Origin: CAYQQU01 sp964419545
GTDB taxonomy: Bacteria; Bacteroidota; Bacteroidia; Chitinophagales; Saprospiraceae
Direction of reading: 5' to 3'
Length of the DNA: 62,720 nucleotides
NCBI GenBank assembly: GCA_964419545.1
Contig: CAYQQU010000034.1
Location: 1 to 62,720, forward strand
Shown: positions 16,094 to 25,244 of the stretch, piece by piece
How the letters are laid out: each line of letters starts with the position of its first letter
How positions within the stretch are numbered: the stretch's first letter is position 1
Made by a program: the position numbers and the translations under genes
The notes under the pieces: generated by a model
What the model was told of the DNA's origin: nothing
Seen by the model: only the letters and a program-made list of their open reading frames with translations
Database searches by the model: none

Positions 16094-19000
16094 ATGCAAT
16101 CCTTTCTGAAAAGCTTTTTTTCTCTATTGTTGTTGCTTTGTTTATATCAAGCGCCGGCGCCCGCCCAGATCGATGCGCGCATGTTGCGCTATCCCGACGT
16201 CTCGGCTACCCAGATCACCTTCGTCTACGCCGGTGACATCTGGGTGGCGCCAAAGAACGGGGGCGTCGCCAGTAAACTGAGCTCGCCGGAGGGTTCCGAA
16301 AACAACCCTACTTTTTCCCCGGACGGGCAGTTCATCGCTTTCACCGGTAATTACGACGGCAACTCGGACGTCTACGTCGTGCCGGTTGCCGGCGGCACGC
16401 CGAAGCGCCTGACCTACCACGGCGTGACCGATAACGTTCAGGGCTGGACGCCGGATGGAGGGCAGGTGCTCTTCACTTCCAGCCGGTATAGCGGCCGCCA
16501 GCGCTACAATCAATTTTTCACCATCCCCGTCGACGGAGGCATGGCCGAAAAACTGCCGGTGCCCTACGGCGAATACGGTGACTTTTCGCCCGACGGCCGC
16601 CAACTCGTCTACACGCCGCGCAGCCGCCTTTCGCGCACCTGGAAGCGCTACCGCGGCGGCTCTGCAGCCGACCTCACGATCTTCAACCTGGATTCCTACG
16701 CTTCCGAAGTGATCGCGGCCAGCGACGCCAACGACGAAGCGCCGATGTGGCGCGGCCGGCAGATCTACTTCCTATCAGACCGTGGGCCCGCCAAGCGGTT
16801 CAACCTTTACGTCTACAACCAGGATGATAAGCAGGTACGACAGCTCACCCGGTTTACCGATTTCGACATCCATTTTCCGGCCATGGGCCCCGAGGAAATC
16901 GTCTTCGAAGCCGGCGGCAAGCTCTACCTGTTCGACCTGGCCGACGAGTCCTACGACGAGGTAGCCATCAAGGTAGTCACCGACCAGGAGTCGCTGAAGC
17001 CCCGCACCGAAAAAGTCAAAGACCTCATCAGCGAAGCCTGGCCTTCTCCCGACGGCCGGCGCGTGATCGTCGCCGCACGGGGCGAACTCTTCAACGTCCC
17101 GGCAGAGAAGGGATACGTCAAAAACATAACCGCGTCTTCCGGCGTGGCCGAACGCTACCCCGCCTGGTCGCCCGACGGTCGTTACCTCGCCTACTGGAGC
17201 GATCGCAGCGGCGAATACGAACTGATGCTGCGCGACCTGAAAGCGCCCGAAAAAGAAATACAGCTGACGGAGTACGGGCCCCGTTTCCGGTATCAGCCGA
17301 TCTGGTCGCCCGACAGCAAGAAAATTGCGTTTATCGACAACGACCTTCAATTGTTCATCTACGATCGCGACGAAGAGACCACCACCAAAGTGGAGGCTTT
17401 CCCCATCTGGTCCAACCACTACAGCTTATCCAACTTTTCGGTGAGCTGGTCGCCCGACAGCCGCTGGCTGGCCTACGCCCGCCAGCTTTCCGCCACCGCC
17501 AACGACGCCATTTTCCTGTACGACTACGACGCCCGGCAACTCCATCAGGTGACCGCCGGCTACTATTCCGATTACCGTCCCGTTTTCGATCCCGACGGGA
17601 AGCACCTCTTTTTCTACACCAACCGCCATTTCAGCCCGGTTTACAGCGACTACGACAACGGCTTCGTCTATCCCAACGCCACGCGCCTCGCCGTGGCTAC
17701 GCTGCGCGACGACCTGCCCAACCCGCTGGCGCCGGAAAACGACGAGGCGGCTTTTGAGGAGGAAACAGACGAAGAGGAAAAGGATGCAGAAGAGGACGAA
17801 GAGAAGGAGGCGGTCGCCATCGATCTGGAAAGGTTTGAACAGCGCATTCTGCTGCTCCCTCCCCGGGCCGGAAACTTCGGCAACCTGCAAGCTACGAAAG
17901 GCAAAATCGCCTATCAGCGCTATCCCAATTCGGGCGCCGAAGAGGAAAAGCGCCCTATTCTCTTCTTCGACCTCGAAGAACGCGAAGAAAAAACCATCCT
18001 CGATGATGCCGACGGATTTCTAATTACCGCCAAGGGCGAAAAAATGCTGGTGGCCCACCAGGGCAAACACGCCATCATTGACGTCGCCGAAGGCCAGAAA
18101 ATGGACAAACTACTGCCTACCGACGAGATGGAAATGACCGTCGATCCTCGCGCCGAATGGCGTCAAATCTTCAATGACGCCTGGCGGTTCGAACGCGACT
18201 TTTTCTACGACCCCAACATGCACGGCGTCGACTGGGCGGCCATGCGCCGGCAGTACGGCGCGCTGATCGATGTGGCTGTCACCCGCTGGGACGTCAACTA
18301 CGTCCTCGGGGAATTGATCGGCGAACTCAACGCTTCCCACACCTACCGCGGCGGCGGGGATACCGAACGCGCCAAGCAACGCGCCGTGGGCTACCTGGGG
18401 GTCGACTGGAAAAGGGACGGAGCATACTACGTGATCGACCGTATCCTGGAAGGCGCTCCCTGGGATGCCGAAGCCCGCTCACCGCTCGCCATGCCCGGCA
18501 TCGACGCGCAGGCCGGCGACCGCGTGCTCGCCGTCAACGGCAACCCGTTGCGCACCGACCGCGAACCGGACGCCGCCTTCGAGGGCCTGGCCGGAAAAAC
18601 GATAGAACTCAAACTCCAGCGCCCCGGTGAGGACACCACCCGCACCCTCATCGTGGAAACTATGCCCAGCGAAACCCGCCTGCGACACCTCATCTGGATC
18701 GAACATAACCGCCAATACGTGGAAAAGGCTTCCGATGGCCGCATCGGCTACGTTTATGTGCGCAGCACGGGCATCGACGGGCAGAACGAACTGGTGCGCC
18801 AATTTCAGGCGCAATGGCGCAAAGACGGCCTGATCATCGACGAACGCTTCAATAGCGGCGGCCAGATCCCCGACAGGTTCATCGAACTGCTCAACCGCCC
18901 GCTCCTGGCCTACTGGGACGTGCGTGTAGGCGAATCCTGGAACTGGCCGCCCGTCGCCCACTTCGGGCCCAAAGCTATGCTCATCAACGGCTGGAGCGGC

Positions 19001-19342
19001 TCCGGCGGCGACGCCTTCCCCGATTACTTCCGGAAATCCAACCTCGGCCCCCTCATCGGCACCCGCACCTGGGGCGGCCTCATCGGGATCAGCGGCTCGC
19101 CTGCCCTCATCGACGGCGGCGTCGTCACCGTGCCTACCTTCCGCATGTACGACCCCGACGGCGAATGGTTCCGCGAAGGATACGGCGTGGCTCCGGATAT
19201 CGAAGTGCCGGAAAACCCCACCGAACTGGCCAACGGTAAAGATCCTCAGATCGATCGCGCGGTACAGGAAATATTGCAAGCACTGGATAATCCATCCTAC
19301 GAAACCCCGGCAACCCCCAAGCCGGAAGTGCGCAGCAAATAA
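16094..19342 (+). CDS. Secreted tricorn-like S41 peptidase
   Basis: A large exported protease of about 1082 residues that probably degrades peptides in the periplasm or outside. The signal peptide is MQSFLKSFFSLLLLLCLYQA. Next come beta-propellers with repeated WSPDGR and FSPDGR motifs, an acidic linker (EEETDEEEKDAEEDEEKE) near residues 555-575, a PDZ domain and a C-terminal S41 domain with DERFNSGGQIPDRF and the nucleophile region GWSGSGGDAFPDYFRKS, then GTRTWGGLIGISG. These match tricorn protease. Start 16094 is chosen because it begins the signal peptide; the open frame upstream overlaps the divergent MFS promoter. No T9SS domain is seen at the end. Confidence 0.93.
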   Translation: MQSFLKSFFSLLLLLCLYQAPAPAQIDARMLRYPDVSATQITFVYAGDIWVAPKNGGVASKLSSPEGSENNPTFSPDGQFIAFTGNYDGNSDVYVVPVAGGTPKRLTYHGVTDNVQGWTPDGGQVLFTSSRYSGRQRYNQFFTIPVDGGMAEKLPVPYGEYGDFSPDGRQLVYTPRSRLSRTWKRYRGGSAADLTIFNLDSYASEVIAASDANDEAPMWRGRQIYFLSDRGPAKRFNLYVYNQDDKQVRQLTRFTDFDIHFPAMGPEEIVFEAGGKLYLFDLADESYDEVAIKVVTDQESLKPRTEKVKDLISEAWPSPDGRRVIVAARGELFNVPAEKGYVKNITASSGVAERYPAWSPDGRYLAYWSDRSGEYELMLRDLKAPEKEIQLTEYGPRFRYQPIWSPDSKKIAFIDNDLQLFIYDRDEETTTKVEAFPIWSNHYSLSNFSVSWSPDSRWLAYARQLSATANDAIFLYDYDARQLHQVTAGYYSDYRPVFDPDGKHLFFYTNRHFSPVYSDYDNGFVYPNATRLAVATLRDDLPNPLAPENDEAAFEEETDEEEKDAEEDEEKEAVAIDLERFEQRILLLPPRAGNFGNLQATKGKIAYQRYPNSGAEEEKRPILFFDLEEREEKTILDDADGFLITAKGEKMLVAHQGKHAIIDVAEGQKMDKLLPTDEMEMTVDPRAEWRQIFNDAWRFERDFFYDPNMHGVDWAAMRRQYGALIDVAVTRWDVNYVLGELIGELNASHTYRGGGDTERAKQRAVGYLGVDWKRDGAYYVIDRILEGAPWDAEARSPLAMPGIDAQAGDRVLAVNGNPLRTDREPDAAFEGLAGKTIELKLQRPGEDTTRTLIVETMPSETRLRHLIWIEHNRQYVEKASDGRIGYVYVRSTGIDGQNELVRQFQAQWRKDGLIIDERFNSGGQIPDRFIELLNRPLLAYWDVRVGESWNWPPVAHFGPKAMLINGWSGSGGDAFPDYFRKSNLGPLIGTRTWGGLIGISGSPALIDGGVVTVPTFRMYDPDGEWFREGYGVAPDIEVPENPTELANGKDPQIDRAVQEILQALDNPSYETPATPKPEVRSK

Positions 19343-19365
19343 TTACTGCGATCCACCCAACCACC

Positions 19366-19410
19366 GCAACGGGCGAAGGGCAAAACAACAATACGCCCCT
19401 CGCCCGTTGC
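19366..19410 (+). terminator. Long hairpin after the tricorn-like gene
   Basis: GCAACGGGCGAAGGGC at 19366-19381 pairs with GCCCCTCGCCCGTTGC at 19395-19410 with one mismatch and a 13-nt loop, 24 bp after the stop codon. The following ACTTTCCCCCC is only a weak T-tract. Confidence 0.6.
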
Positions 19411-19417
19411 ACTTTCC

Positions 19418-19467
19418 CCCCTCACCCTCACCCTCCCCCTCCCCCTCCCCCTCAACCTCAACCTCAA
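19418..19467. repeat. Degenerate CCCTCA/CCCTCC/CCTCAA low-complexity tract
   Basis: A pyrimidine-rich run of imperfect hexamers (CCCTCA, CCCCCT, then CCTCAA units) lies between the tricorn hairpin and the metal transporter operon. The 3' part is the same CCTCAA unit as in the array at 1-393. Confidence 0.8.
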
Positions 19468-19555
19468 ATAGACCCCCAAACATAAAACATTAGCCAACTC
19501 TAAAAACATTGATCTTTTTTCACTTACATTTGTTTTAGTCACAATTATATTTTCA

Positions 19556-20485
19556 ATGAAAGGACCAAAACCGGTATTTTTCTACCTGCTCCTGTTATTG
19601 CCGCTTGCTGTACAAGTGGCCTGCCGTCCGGCCCAAAGCGATGTGGAAGGCCCCCGGCGGATCGTGTGCACGACCGGAATGATCGGCGACGCCATCCGCC
19701 GCATTGCCGGGACGCACGCAGAGGTGACCCCCCTGATGGGACCGGGCGTTGACCCCCACCTGTACAAAGCGACCCAGGGCGATCTGCGGCTGCTGACGGA
19801 AGCGGATATTATTTTCTACAACGGCCTGCACCTGGAGGGCAAGATGGGAGAAGTGCTGGAAAAACTCAGCCGCCTGAAACCGGTGATCGCCATCACCGAT
19901 AGTATCGACCGGCGCCGGCTCATCAACTCGACCGACTACGCGGATGCGCACGACCCGCACATCTGGTTTGACGTCTCGCTTTGGTCGGAAGCGGTGGGCT
20001 ATGCCGGACGTGCAATGGGCCGCCTCGATACGGCCCACGCGGCCGTTTACCGGCAAAACGCCGACCGCTTTCGGGAAGAACTGGCCGACCTCCATCGCTG
20101 GGTAGCCGACACCATCGCCACCATTCCGGAAGGGCAGCGCGTATTAATTACCGCCCACGACGCCTTCGCATATTTCGGGCAGGCCTACGCGATCGAAGTG
20201 CGCGGCCTGCAGGGGATCTCGACGGTGTCCGAATACGGCTTAAAAGACATTTCCGACCTGGTTTCTTTCATCTCCGAACGCCAAATTAAAGCCGTCTTCG
20301 TGGAAAGCTCGGTACCCCGCAAATCCCTGGAAGCGGTCGTCGAAGGCTGCGCGCAGCGGGGCCACCAGGTGCGCATCGGCGGCACGCTGTACTCCGACGC
20401 CATGGGCGAGAAGGGTACGCCCGAAGGTACTTACCCCGGCATGGTGCGGGCCAACGTAGTAACCATTGTCGACGCCCTGCGTTAA
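19556..20485 (+). CDS. Metal ABC transporter substrate-binding lipoprotein, TroA-like
   Basis: Periplasmic solute-binding protein of the cluster A-I (TroA/ZnuA/MntA) family, 309 residues. It starts with a hydrophobic signal ending in VQVAC; C23 is a plausible but imperfect lipobox cysteine. Metal ligands are visible as H68 (GVDPHLY), H135 (DPHIWFD), H201 (LITAHDAFAYF) and D281 (LYSDAMG), the three-His-plus-Asp set of TroA-type proteins that bind Zn or Mn. There is no His-rich loop as in dedicated zinc binders. It heads a four-gene transporter operon. TACATTTG at 19525-19532 fits a -7 promoter box; no -33 box was identified. Confidence 0.9.
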   Translation: MKGPKPVFFYLLLLLPLAVQVACRPAQSDVEGPRRIVCTTGMIGDAIRRIAGTHAEVTPLMGPGVDPHLYKATQGDLRLLTEADIIFYNGLHLEGKMGEVLEKLSRLKPVIAITDSIDRRRLINSTDYADAHDPHIWFDVSLWSEAVGYAGRAMGRLDTAHAAVYRQNADRFREELADLHRWVADTIATIPEGQRVLITAHDAFAYFGQAYAIEVRGLQGISTVSEYGLKDISDLVSFISERQIKAVFVESSVPRKSLEAVVEGCAQRGHQVRIGGTLYSDAMGEKGTPEGTYPGMVRANVVTIVDALR

Positions 20486-20502
20486 ATGCAAAAACAAAAT
20501 AG

Positions 20503-21294
20503 ATGACCCCTTCGATAGAAGTTCACAATCTGACCGTAACCTACAACCGCCGTCCAGTGCTCTGGGACATTGATTTCACCTTGCCCGCCGGCCGGCTGAT
20601 CGGGATCATCGGCCCTAACGGCTCCGGGAAAACGACCCTCCTGAAAAGTATCATGGGCCTGGCGCCCGTCAGCAGCGGTTACGTCAAGCTGTTCGATCAG
20701 CCGCTCGCTTCAGTACGGCCGCGCATCAGCTACGTACCGCAGCGGGAGTCGGTCGACTGGGACTTCCCCATCAGCGTGATGGAAGTGGTGAGGATGGGAC
20801 GCTACCGTCCGGGCCGCCTGTTGCGTCGGCTCAGCACGGAAGACCGGCGCATCGCCCGCGAAGCCCTGGAAAAGGTCGGCATGCTTCCTTTCGCCGACCG
20901 GCAGATCGCCCAGCTTTCGGGAGGCCAGCAACAACGCGTATTTGTCGCCCGCGCCCTCGCCCAGCAAGCCGACCTCTATCTGATGGACGAACCCTTTGCG
21001 GGCGTCGACGCCGCGTCGGAAGAGGCGATCCTGCAATTGCTGGGCGAGATGAAGAGCCGGGGCAAGACCGTCGTTATCGTCCACCACGACCTGCAGACGG
21101 CCCGCCAGTTTTTCGACTGGATCGTTTTGCTGAACACCCGCCTGGTCGCCAGCGGTCCCATCGACGAGGTCTTTACTTCCGAATACCTCAGCGAAGCCTA
21201 CGGCGGTCAGCTCACCATCTTGTCGAAAGTAGCCGACCTGGTTCAGGAGCGCGATTTTCCGGTACGCGAAAAACACTATCGGGACAAGCTATGA
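20503..21294 (+). CDS. Metal ABC transporter ATPase
   Basis: The ATP-hydrolysing subunit of the Mn/Zn/Fe transporter, 263 residues, attached to the cytoplasmic side of the permeases. Walker A GPNGSGKTT at about 36-44, Q-loop in SYVPQRESVDW, signature LSGGQQQR, Walker B LYLMDEPF and switch His in VIVHHDL are all intact. The YVPQRESVDWDFPISV run is characteristic of the metal-transport subfamily. It begins 17 bp after the binding-protein gene and overlaps the next gene by 4 bp (ATGA), so translation is probably coupled. Confidence 0.95.
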   Translation: MTPSIEVHNLTVTYNRRPVLWDIDFTLPAGRLIGIIGPNGSGKTTLLKSIMGLAPVSSGYVKLFDQPLASVRPRISYVPQRESVDWDFPISVMEVVRMGRYRPGRLLRRLSTEDRRIAREALEKVGMLPFADRQIAQLSGGQQQRVFVARALAQQADLYLMDEPFAGVDAASEEAILQLLGEMKSRGKTVVIVHHDLQTARQFFDWIVLLNTRLVASGPIDEVFTSEYLSEAYGGQLTILSKVADLVQERDFPVREKHYRDKL

Positions 21295-22595
21295 TGGAAT
21301 TTTTCACTTTCTCCGATCCCAACGTGCGCATGGTCGCCGCCGGCTCCGTTCTGCTGGGCGCCAGCGCCGCCATCGTCGGCTGTTTCACCTTCCTGCGCAA
21401 ACGCGCCCTGGTGGGCGACGCTATTGCCCACGCCATCCTGCCGGGCGTCTGCCTGGCGTTTATCGTCAGCGGCCAGAAAAGCCCGCTGATCCTGCTGCTG
21501 GGGGCCCTGGTTACCGGCTGGCTGTCCCTGCTGGTGATGGATTTTATCGTCAACCAGAGCAAGCTGAAAACGGATACGGCCATCGGGGCGGTGCTGAGCG
21601 TCTTTTTCGGCTTCGGCATCCTGCTCCTGACGGCGATCCAGCAGTCGGGCAGCGGCAACCAGGCAGGGCTCGATAAGTTCCTATTCGGCAAAGCCGCTTC
21701 GATGACCCGGCAGGACGTCCTCACTTTCGGCGCGGTGGCGCTGGTGCTGCTGATCGTTGTTTTTGCCTTCTTCAAAGAATTTAAGCTCGTCGCTTTCGAC
21801 CCCGATTTTGCACGCACCGCCGGCCTGCCGGTGCGCGGCCTGGAATTTACCATGGCCTCCGTCACGGTGCTGGCCGTAGCCGTGGGCATACAGGCGGTGG
21901 GCGTGGTGCTGATGGCGGCGCTGCTCATTACGCCGGCGACAGCCGCCCGGTTCTGGACCGACCGGATCGGGCCGATGGTCTTCCTGGCGGCGCTCTTCGG
22001 CATGGCCTCCGGCTTGTTCGGTTCGTGGGTGTCGTACATCGCTCCTTCCATGCCTACCGGGCCCTGGATCGTGGTGTTGCTCTCCGCTTTCGCGATCTTA
22101 TCCATCCTCCTGGCGCCCGGACGCGGCATTTACGCCCGGCTGCGGCTGCGGCGCGAAAACGCCCGGAAGATGCTGAAAGAAAATATCCTAAAAGCCTTTT
22201 ACACGCTGGGAGAAAAAAGCGGGGATTACCAAAAGAGTTGCAGCCGGAAAGAACTGTCGCAGGTGCGCCCATTCGACAGGGACGAGCTGCGACGCGGCCT
22301 CAAGCGACTGAAGCAACAAGGGTGGGTCGAACATCCCGGCCCCGGCGACTGGCGGCTCACTGAGGCCGGCCTGGGCGAGAGCCGGCGCGTAGTGCGGCTC
22401 CACCGCCTTTGGGAGCTCTACCTGACGCGGCGAGTGCGCATCGCCCCCGATCATGTACACAATAATGCAGAAGCCATGGAACACGTGCTGACCCCCGAGG
22501 TGGAACGCCAGCTGCTCGAAGAACTCGACCACCCGCTGATCGACCCGCACGAGTCCATTATTCCTTATCAGCACTCGCGGACGAACAACCTGTAA
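21291..22595 (+). CDS. Metal ABC permease fused to a DtxR/MntR-type regulatory domain
   Basis: 434 residues in two parts. Residues 1-280 are a TroC/ZnuB-type permease with about eight helices, including FLRKRALVGDAIAHAILPG and GVVLMAALLITPATAARFW. Residues 290-425 are a DtxR-like segment: a winged-helix-like part (REN...KMLKENILKAF to WRLTEAG) and a metal-binding/dimerisation helix set. Positions equivalent to DtxR/MntR ligands are H371, E375, H390, E394, E397 and H398; Glu at 394 replaces the DtxR cysteine, as in MntR. The order permease-then-repressor is the architecture of chlamydial YtgCR, whose regulatory half is released by proteolysis. Whether that happens here is unknown. The fusion is continuous in one frame. 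Confidence 0.92.
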   Translation: MMEFFTFSDPNVRMVAAGSVLLGASAAIVGCFTFLRKRALVGDAIAHAILPGVCLAFIVSGQKSPLILLLGALVTGWLSLLVMDFIVNQSKLKTDTAIGAVLSVFFGFGILLLTAIQQSGSGNQAGLDKFLFGKAASMTRQDVLTFGAVALVLLIVVFAFFKEFKLVAFDPDFARTAGLPVRGLEFTMASVTVLAVAVGIQAVGVVLMAALLITPATAARFWTDRIGPMVFLAALFGMASGLFGSWVSYIAPSMPTGPWIVVLLSAFAILSILLAPGRGIYARLRLRRENARKMLKENILKAFYTLGEKSGDYQKSCSRKELSQVRPFDRDELRRGLKRLKQQGWVEHPGPGDWRLTEAGLGESRRVVRLHRLWELYLTRRVRIAPDHVHNNAEAMEHVLTPEVERQLLEELDHPLIDPHESIIPYQHSRTNNL

Positions 22596-22600
22596 TCCTT

Positions 22601-23473
22601 ATGGAAGCATTCTGGATCATCCTCACCGGTTCTATGGTCGCTATCAGTTGCGGACTGCTGGGCGCCTTCCTGTTACTGCGCAGGATGGCTATGGTAGGCG
22701 ACGCCATCTCCCATGCCGTGCTGCCCGGCATCGTACTGGCGTACCTGCTATCCGAATCGCGGGAGACCCTCCCCATGCTCATCGGAGCAGCCGCCCTGGG
22801 GGTTTTCACCACCCTGTTCATTGAACTGCTGCACCGCAAAGCGCGGCTGCAGACCGATGCTTCCATCGGCATCACTTTCACCTGGCTGTTCGCTATCGGC
22901 ATCATCCTGATTTCGCTGTACACCGGGCAGATCGACCTCGATCAGGATTGCGTCCTCTACGGCGAAATAGCCTATGTACCCCTGGACCTCTGGATCACGG
23001 ACGACGGCCGAATTATGGGGCCGCGCCCCGTCTGGATCACCGGCGGGGCCACCCTGCTCATTCTGGCCGTCATTCTGCTGGGGTATCGCGGATTGCAGGT
23101 CACCACTTTCAACCCGGAGTACGCCGCCGCCATCGGCATCTCGACGGCCTTCTGGCACTACCTGCTCATGAGCGCGGTATCGGTCACCACGGTCATCTCC
23201 TTCGAATCGGTCGGAGCGATTCTCGTCGTTGCTTTCCTGATCGTCCCTCCCGCCACTGCCTACCTGCTTACCGACCGGCTTCGCGAGATGCTCTGGCTCA
23301 CGGTTTTATTCGGCCTTATCTCATCGGTAGGCGGCTATTATCTGGCCTACTGGATAGACGGCTCCATTGCCGGCGCCATGTCGGTGGTGGCGGGGCTGTT
23401 GCTGGGCCTGGCGCTGCTTTTCTCTCCCAAGGAAGGCTATTTTATTCGGCCGTGGCGCGCATCGAATTCCTAA
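22601..23473 (+). CDS. Metal ABC transporter permease, second subunit
   Basis: 290 residues, a TroD-like membrane subunit without a cytoplasmic extension. LLRRMAMVGDAISHAVLPG and ESVGAILVVAFLIVPPATAYL match the family and parallel the fused permease upstream. It begins 5 bp after that gene, so the two permeases probably form a heterodimer. It completes the binding-protein, ATPase, permease, permease operon. Confidence 0.93.
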   Translation: MEAFWIILTGSMVAISCGLLGAFLLLRRMAMVGDAISHAVLPGIVLAYLLSESRETLPMLIGAAALGVFTTLFIELLHRKARLQTDASIGITFTWLFAIGIILISLYTGQIDLDQDCVLYGEIAYVPLDLWITDDGRIMGPRPVWITGGATLLILAVILLGYRGLQVTTFNPEYAAAIGISTAFWHYLLMSAVSVTTVISFESVGAILVVAFLIVPPATAYLLTDRLREMLWLTVLFGLISSVGGYYLAYWIDGSIAGAMSVVAGLLLGLALLFSPKEGYFIRPWRASNS

Positions 23474-23522
23474 ATATTGGGCTTGTGCGGCTACGCAGGA
23501 ATGGCTATTTTAAAAGGAAAAA

Positions 23523-24461
23523 ATGAAAATTGCCACTGCTCTTGCCCTGATTGCCCTGCTCTCTCTTCCCCTCATGGCCCAGGACCACTTCCCTGCTTTT
23601 GAAGACGAGCCGGTCTGGGTGGTCGATGGGACGTTTTGGGGCGACCCTACCTGTCACACCTATTTAGTCGATGATATTTTTTTGCAGGACGACACCCTCT
23701 GGCACCAGGTTCGCCGGTTCGCCAGGACGGTGGCTTGCGACGAGCTATCGTACGATTCCCTCTTTACCGGCTGGGAAGAGATTGCCGGCTATTACGCCAT
23801 TGCACCGGCGCAGGGGCGCGTTTACGGCAAAAAAACGCTGGATGGGCCCACCGGTTTGCTTTACGATTTTGATCTGGCGGAGGACCAGGACGCGGAAGTG
23901 CTCTTCAACTGGCTGACCGGCCAGCCGCTCGCCGCGCACCATTTTCGCAATGTATTTATCGAACAACGCGAAATGCTGGACCTTGGCGGTCAATCGCGGA
24001 TCAGGCTGCGCCTTTCGGAGGATAGTCAGCCCTTCCCTGCCTACAATTGGCCGGAGCCCCGCCTGGAATACTGGATCGAAGGCGTAGGATCGACCGTCAA
24101 TCCCTTTTCCGCTTTCAGCTGTATCGCTTACGGCTGCGAGGAGACGTACCAACTCAACACCCTGTATTACAATAAAGAGCCCCGCTTTCGCTACGATGCA
24201 CTCACCAATGCACCCGATCTGAACGGCCCCCTGCCGAGTCCCGAAATGTTCTTTTTTCCGGATCATTTGGTCGTCAATCAGCAAAACAGCGCGCCCATTG
24301 AAGTCCGGCTGCTTGACCCGCTGGGTCGCACCCACTACCATACTCGCAGCCGCTCGACGTCGGTCGTGCTGCCGCTGCCGCCTCAACTGCCCGCAGGGGT
24401 TTACTGCGTACAGATCAGCAAGGCCGGCCGGCAGACCAATCGCTTATTTTTTAAACCCTGA
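23523..24461 (+). CDS. Secreted protein with T9SS C-terminal sorting domain, function unknown
   Basis: 312 residues. Signal peptide MKIATALALIALLSLPLMAQ. The body matches no family I know; it has scattered Cys (DPTCHTYL, TVACDEL, AFSCIAYGCEE). The C-terminal 75 residues (VEVRLLDPLG-like strand, LPAGVYCVQISKAGRQTNRL) match a type A sorting domain that targets proteins through the type IX secretion system to the cell surface. It lies 49 bp after the last permease gene and before the DtxR regulator, all on one strand, so a link with metal uptake is possible but rests only on position. Confidence 0.75.
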   Translation: MKIATALALIALLSLPLMAQDHFPAFEDEPVWVVDGTFWGDPTCHTYLVDDIFLQDDTLWHQVRRFARTVACDELSYDSLFTGWEEIAGYYAIAPAQGRVYGKKTLDGPTGLLYDFDLAEDQDAEVLFNWLTGQPLAAHHFRNVFIEQREMLDLGGQSRIRLRLSEDSQPFPAYNWPEPRLEYWIEGVGSTVNPFSAFSCIAYGCEETYQLNTLYYNKEPRFRYDALTNAPDLNGPLPSPEMFFFPDHLVVNQQNSAPIEVRLLDPLGRTHYHTRSRSTSVVLPLPPQLPAGVYCVQISKAGRQTNRLFFKP

Positions 24462-24577
24462 TCGGTTTCGTTTTCCCGCAAAACAGGGATTTGCATTCCG
24501 GATAACGATCGACGGGCAAAGTGAGAATATGACATTCCGATCTTTAAGCTTATTTTAGCTGAAGAAATGAAAAGGGC

Positions 24578-25234
24578 ATGCAATCCCCAATAGAAGAAAA
24601 TTACCTAAAAGCGATATTCAAACTATCCGAAGACCAGGAAGGCAACGTCAGCACCTCGGCGATTGCGGAGGAATTGAATATCAATTCGGCTTCTGTGACG
24701 GATATGATCAAGAAGCTCGCCGCGAAAGAACTGATCACCTACGAAAAATACCAGGGGGTGCAGCTCCGGGAGGCGGGGCGCGCCATCGCGATCGACATCG
24801 TACGCAAACACCGCTTGTGGGAGGTTTTTCTGGTGGAAAAATTACACTTCAACTGGAGTGAGGTCCACGAGATCGCCGAACAGCTCGAACACGTCAAATC
24901 CCGCGAACTCATCGACCGGCTCGACCAGTTTCTCGGTCATCCTACCGTAGACCCTCACGGCGACCCCATTCCCGACAGCGAAGGGCGGATCCGCCCCAAC
25001 AACCAGGTGGTGCTCACGGAACTGACCGTCAACTCCCGGGCCGTCATCACCGGCGTCAAAGAAGACACCAAAGAACTGCTCAACTACCTGGAACAGAAAC
25101 AACTGCTGCTGGGAACGCACCTGGTGGTGAAAGCCGTTTTCGACTTTGACGGCTCCATGCTCATTCATTCGGTCAGCGGCGAGAGTTCGATCTCCCGCAA
25201 AGTAGCGGAGAGCCTTTTCGTGCGACGGCTATAA
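24578..25234 (+). CDS. mntR: DtxR/MntR-family metal-dependent transcriptional regulator
   Basis: 218-residue cytoplasmic repressor-type regulator. An N-terminal winged helix (SPIEENYLKAIFKLSED, then STSAIAEELNINSASVTDMI), a dimerisation helix set with RKHRLWEVFLVEKL and VHEIAEQLEHV, and a C-terminal SH3/FeoA-like domain from about 140. Ligand-equivalent residues are H78, E82, H97, E101, E104 and H105; Glu101 where DtxR has Cys favours the MntR type. It probably represses the upstream transporter when Mn or Fe is plentiful (inference from position and family). The stop codon overlaps a palindrome fragment. Confidence 0.9.
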   Translation: MQSPIEENYLKAIFKLSEDQEGNVSTSAIAEELNINSASVTDMIKKLAAKELITYEKYQGVQLREAGRAIAIDIVRKHRLWEVFLVEKLHFNWSEVHEIAEQLEHVKSRELIDRLDQFLGHPTVDPHGDPIPDSEGRIRPNNQVVLTELTVNSRAVITGVKEDTKELLNYLEQKQLLLGTHLVVKAVFDFDGSMLIHSVSGESSISRKVAESLFVRRL

Positions 25235-25244
25235 TCCGGGTTAA
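25231..25244. repeat. Fragment of the dispersed palindrome at the regulator's stop codon
   Basis: ATAATCCGGGTTAA is the right-arm end of the palindrome family; the TAA stop of the DtxR gene (25232-25234) lies within it. The convergent lipoprotein gene ends at 25241, so the fragment spans both gene ends. Confidence 0.5.
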
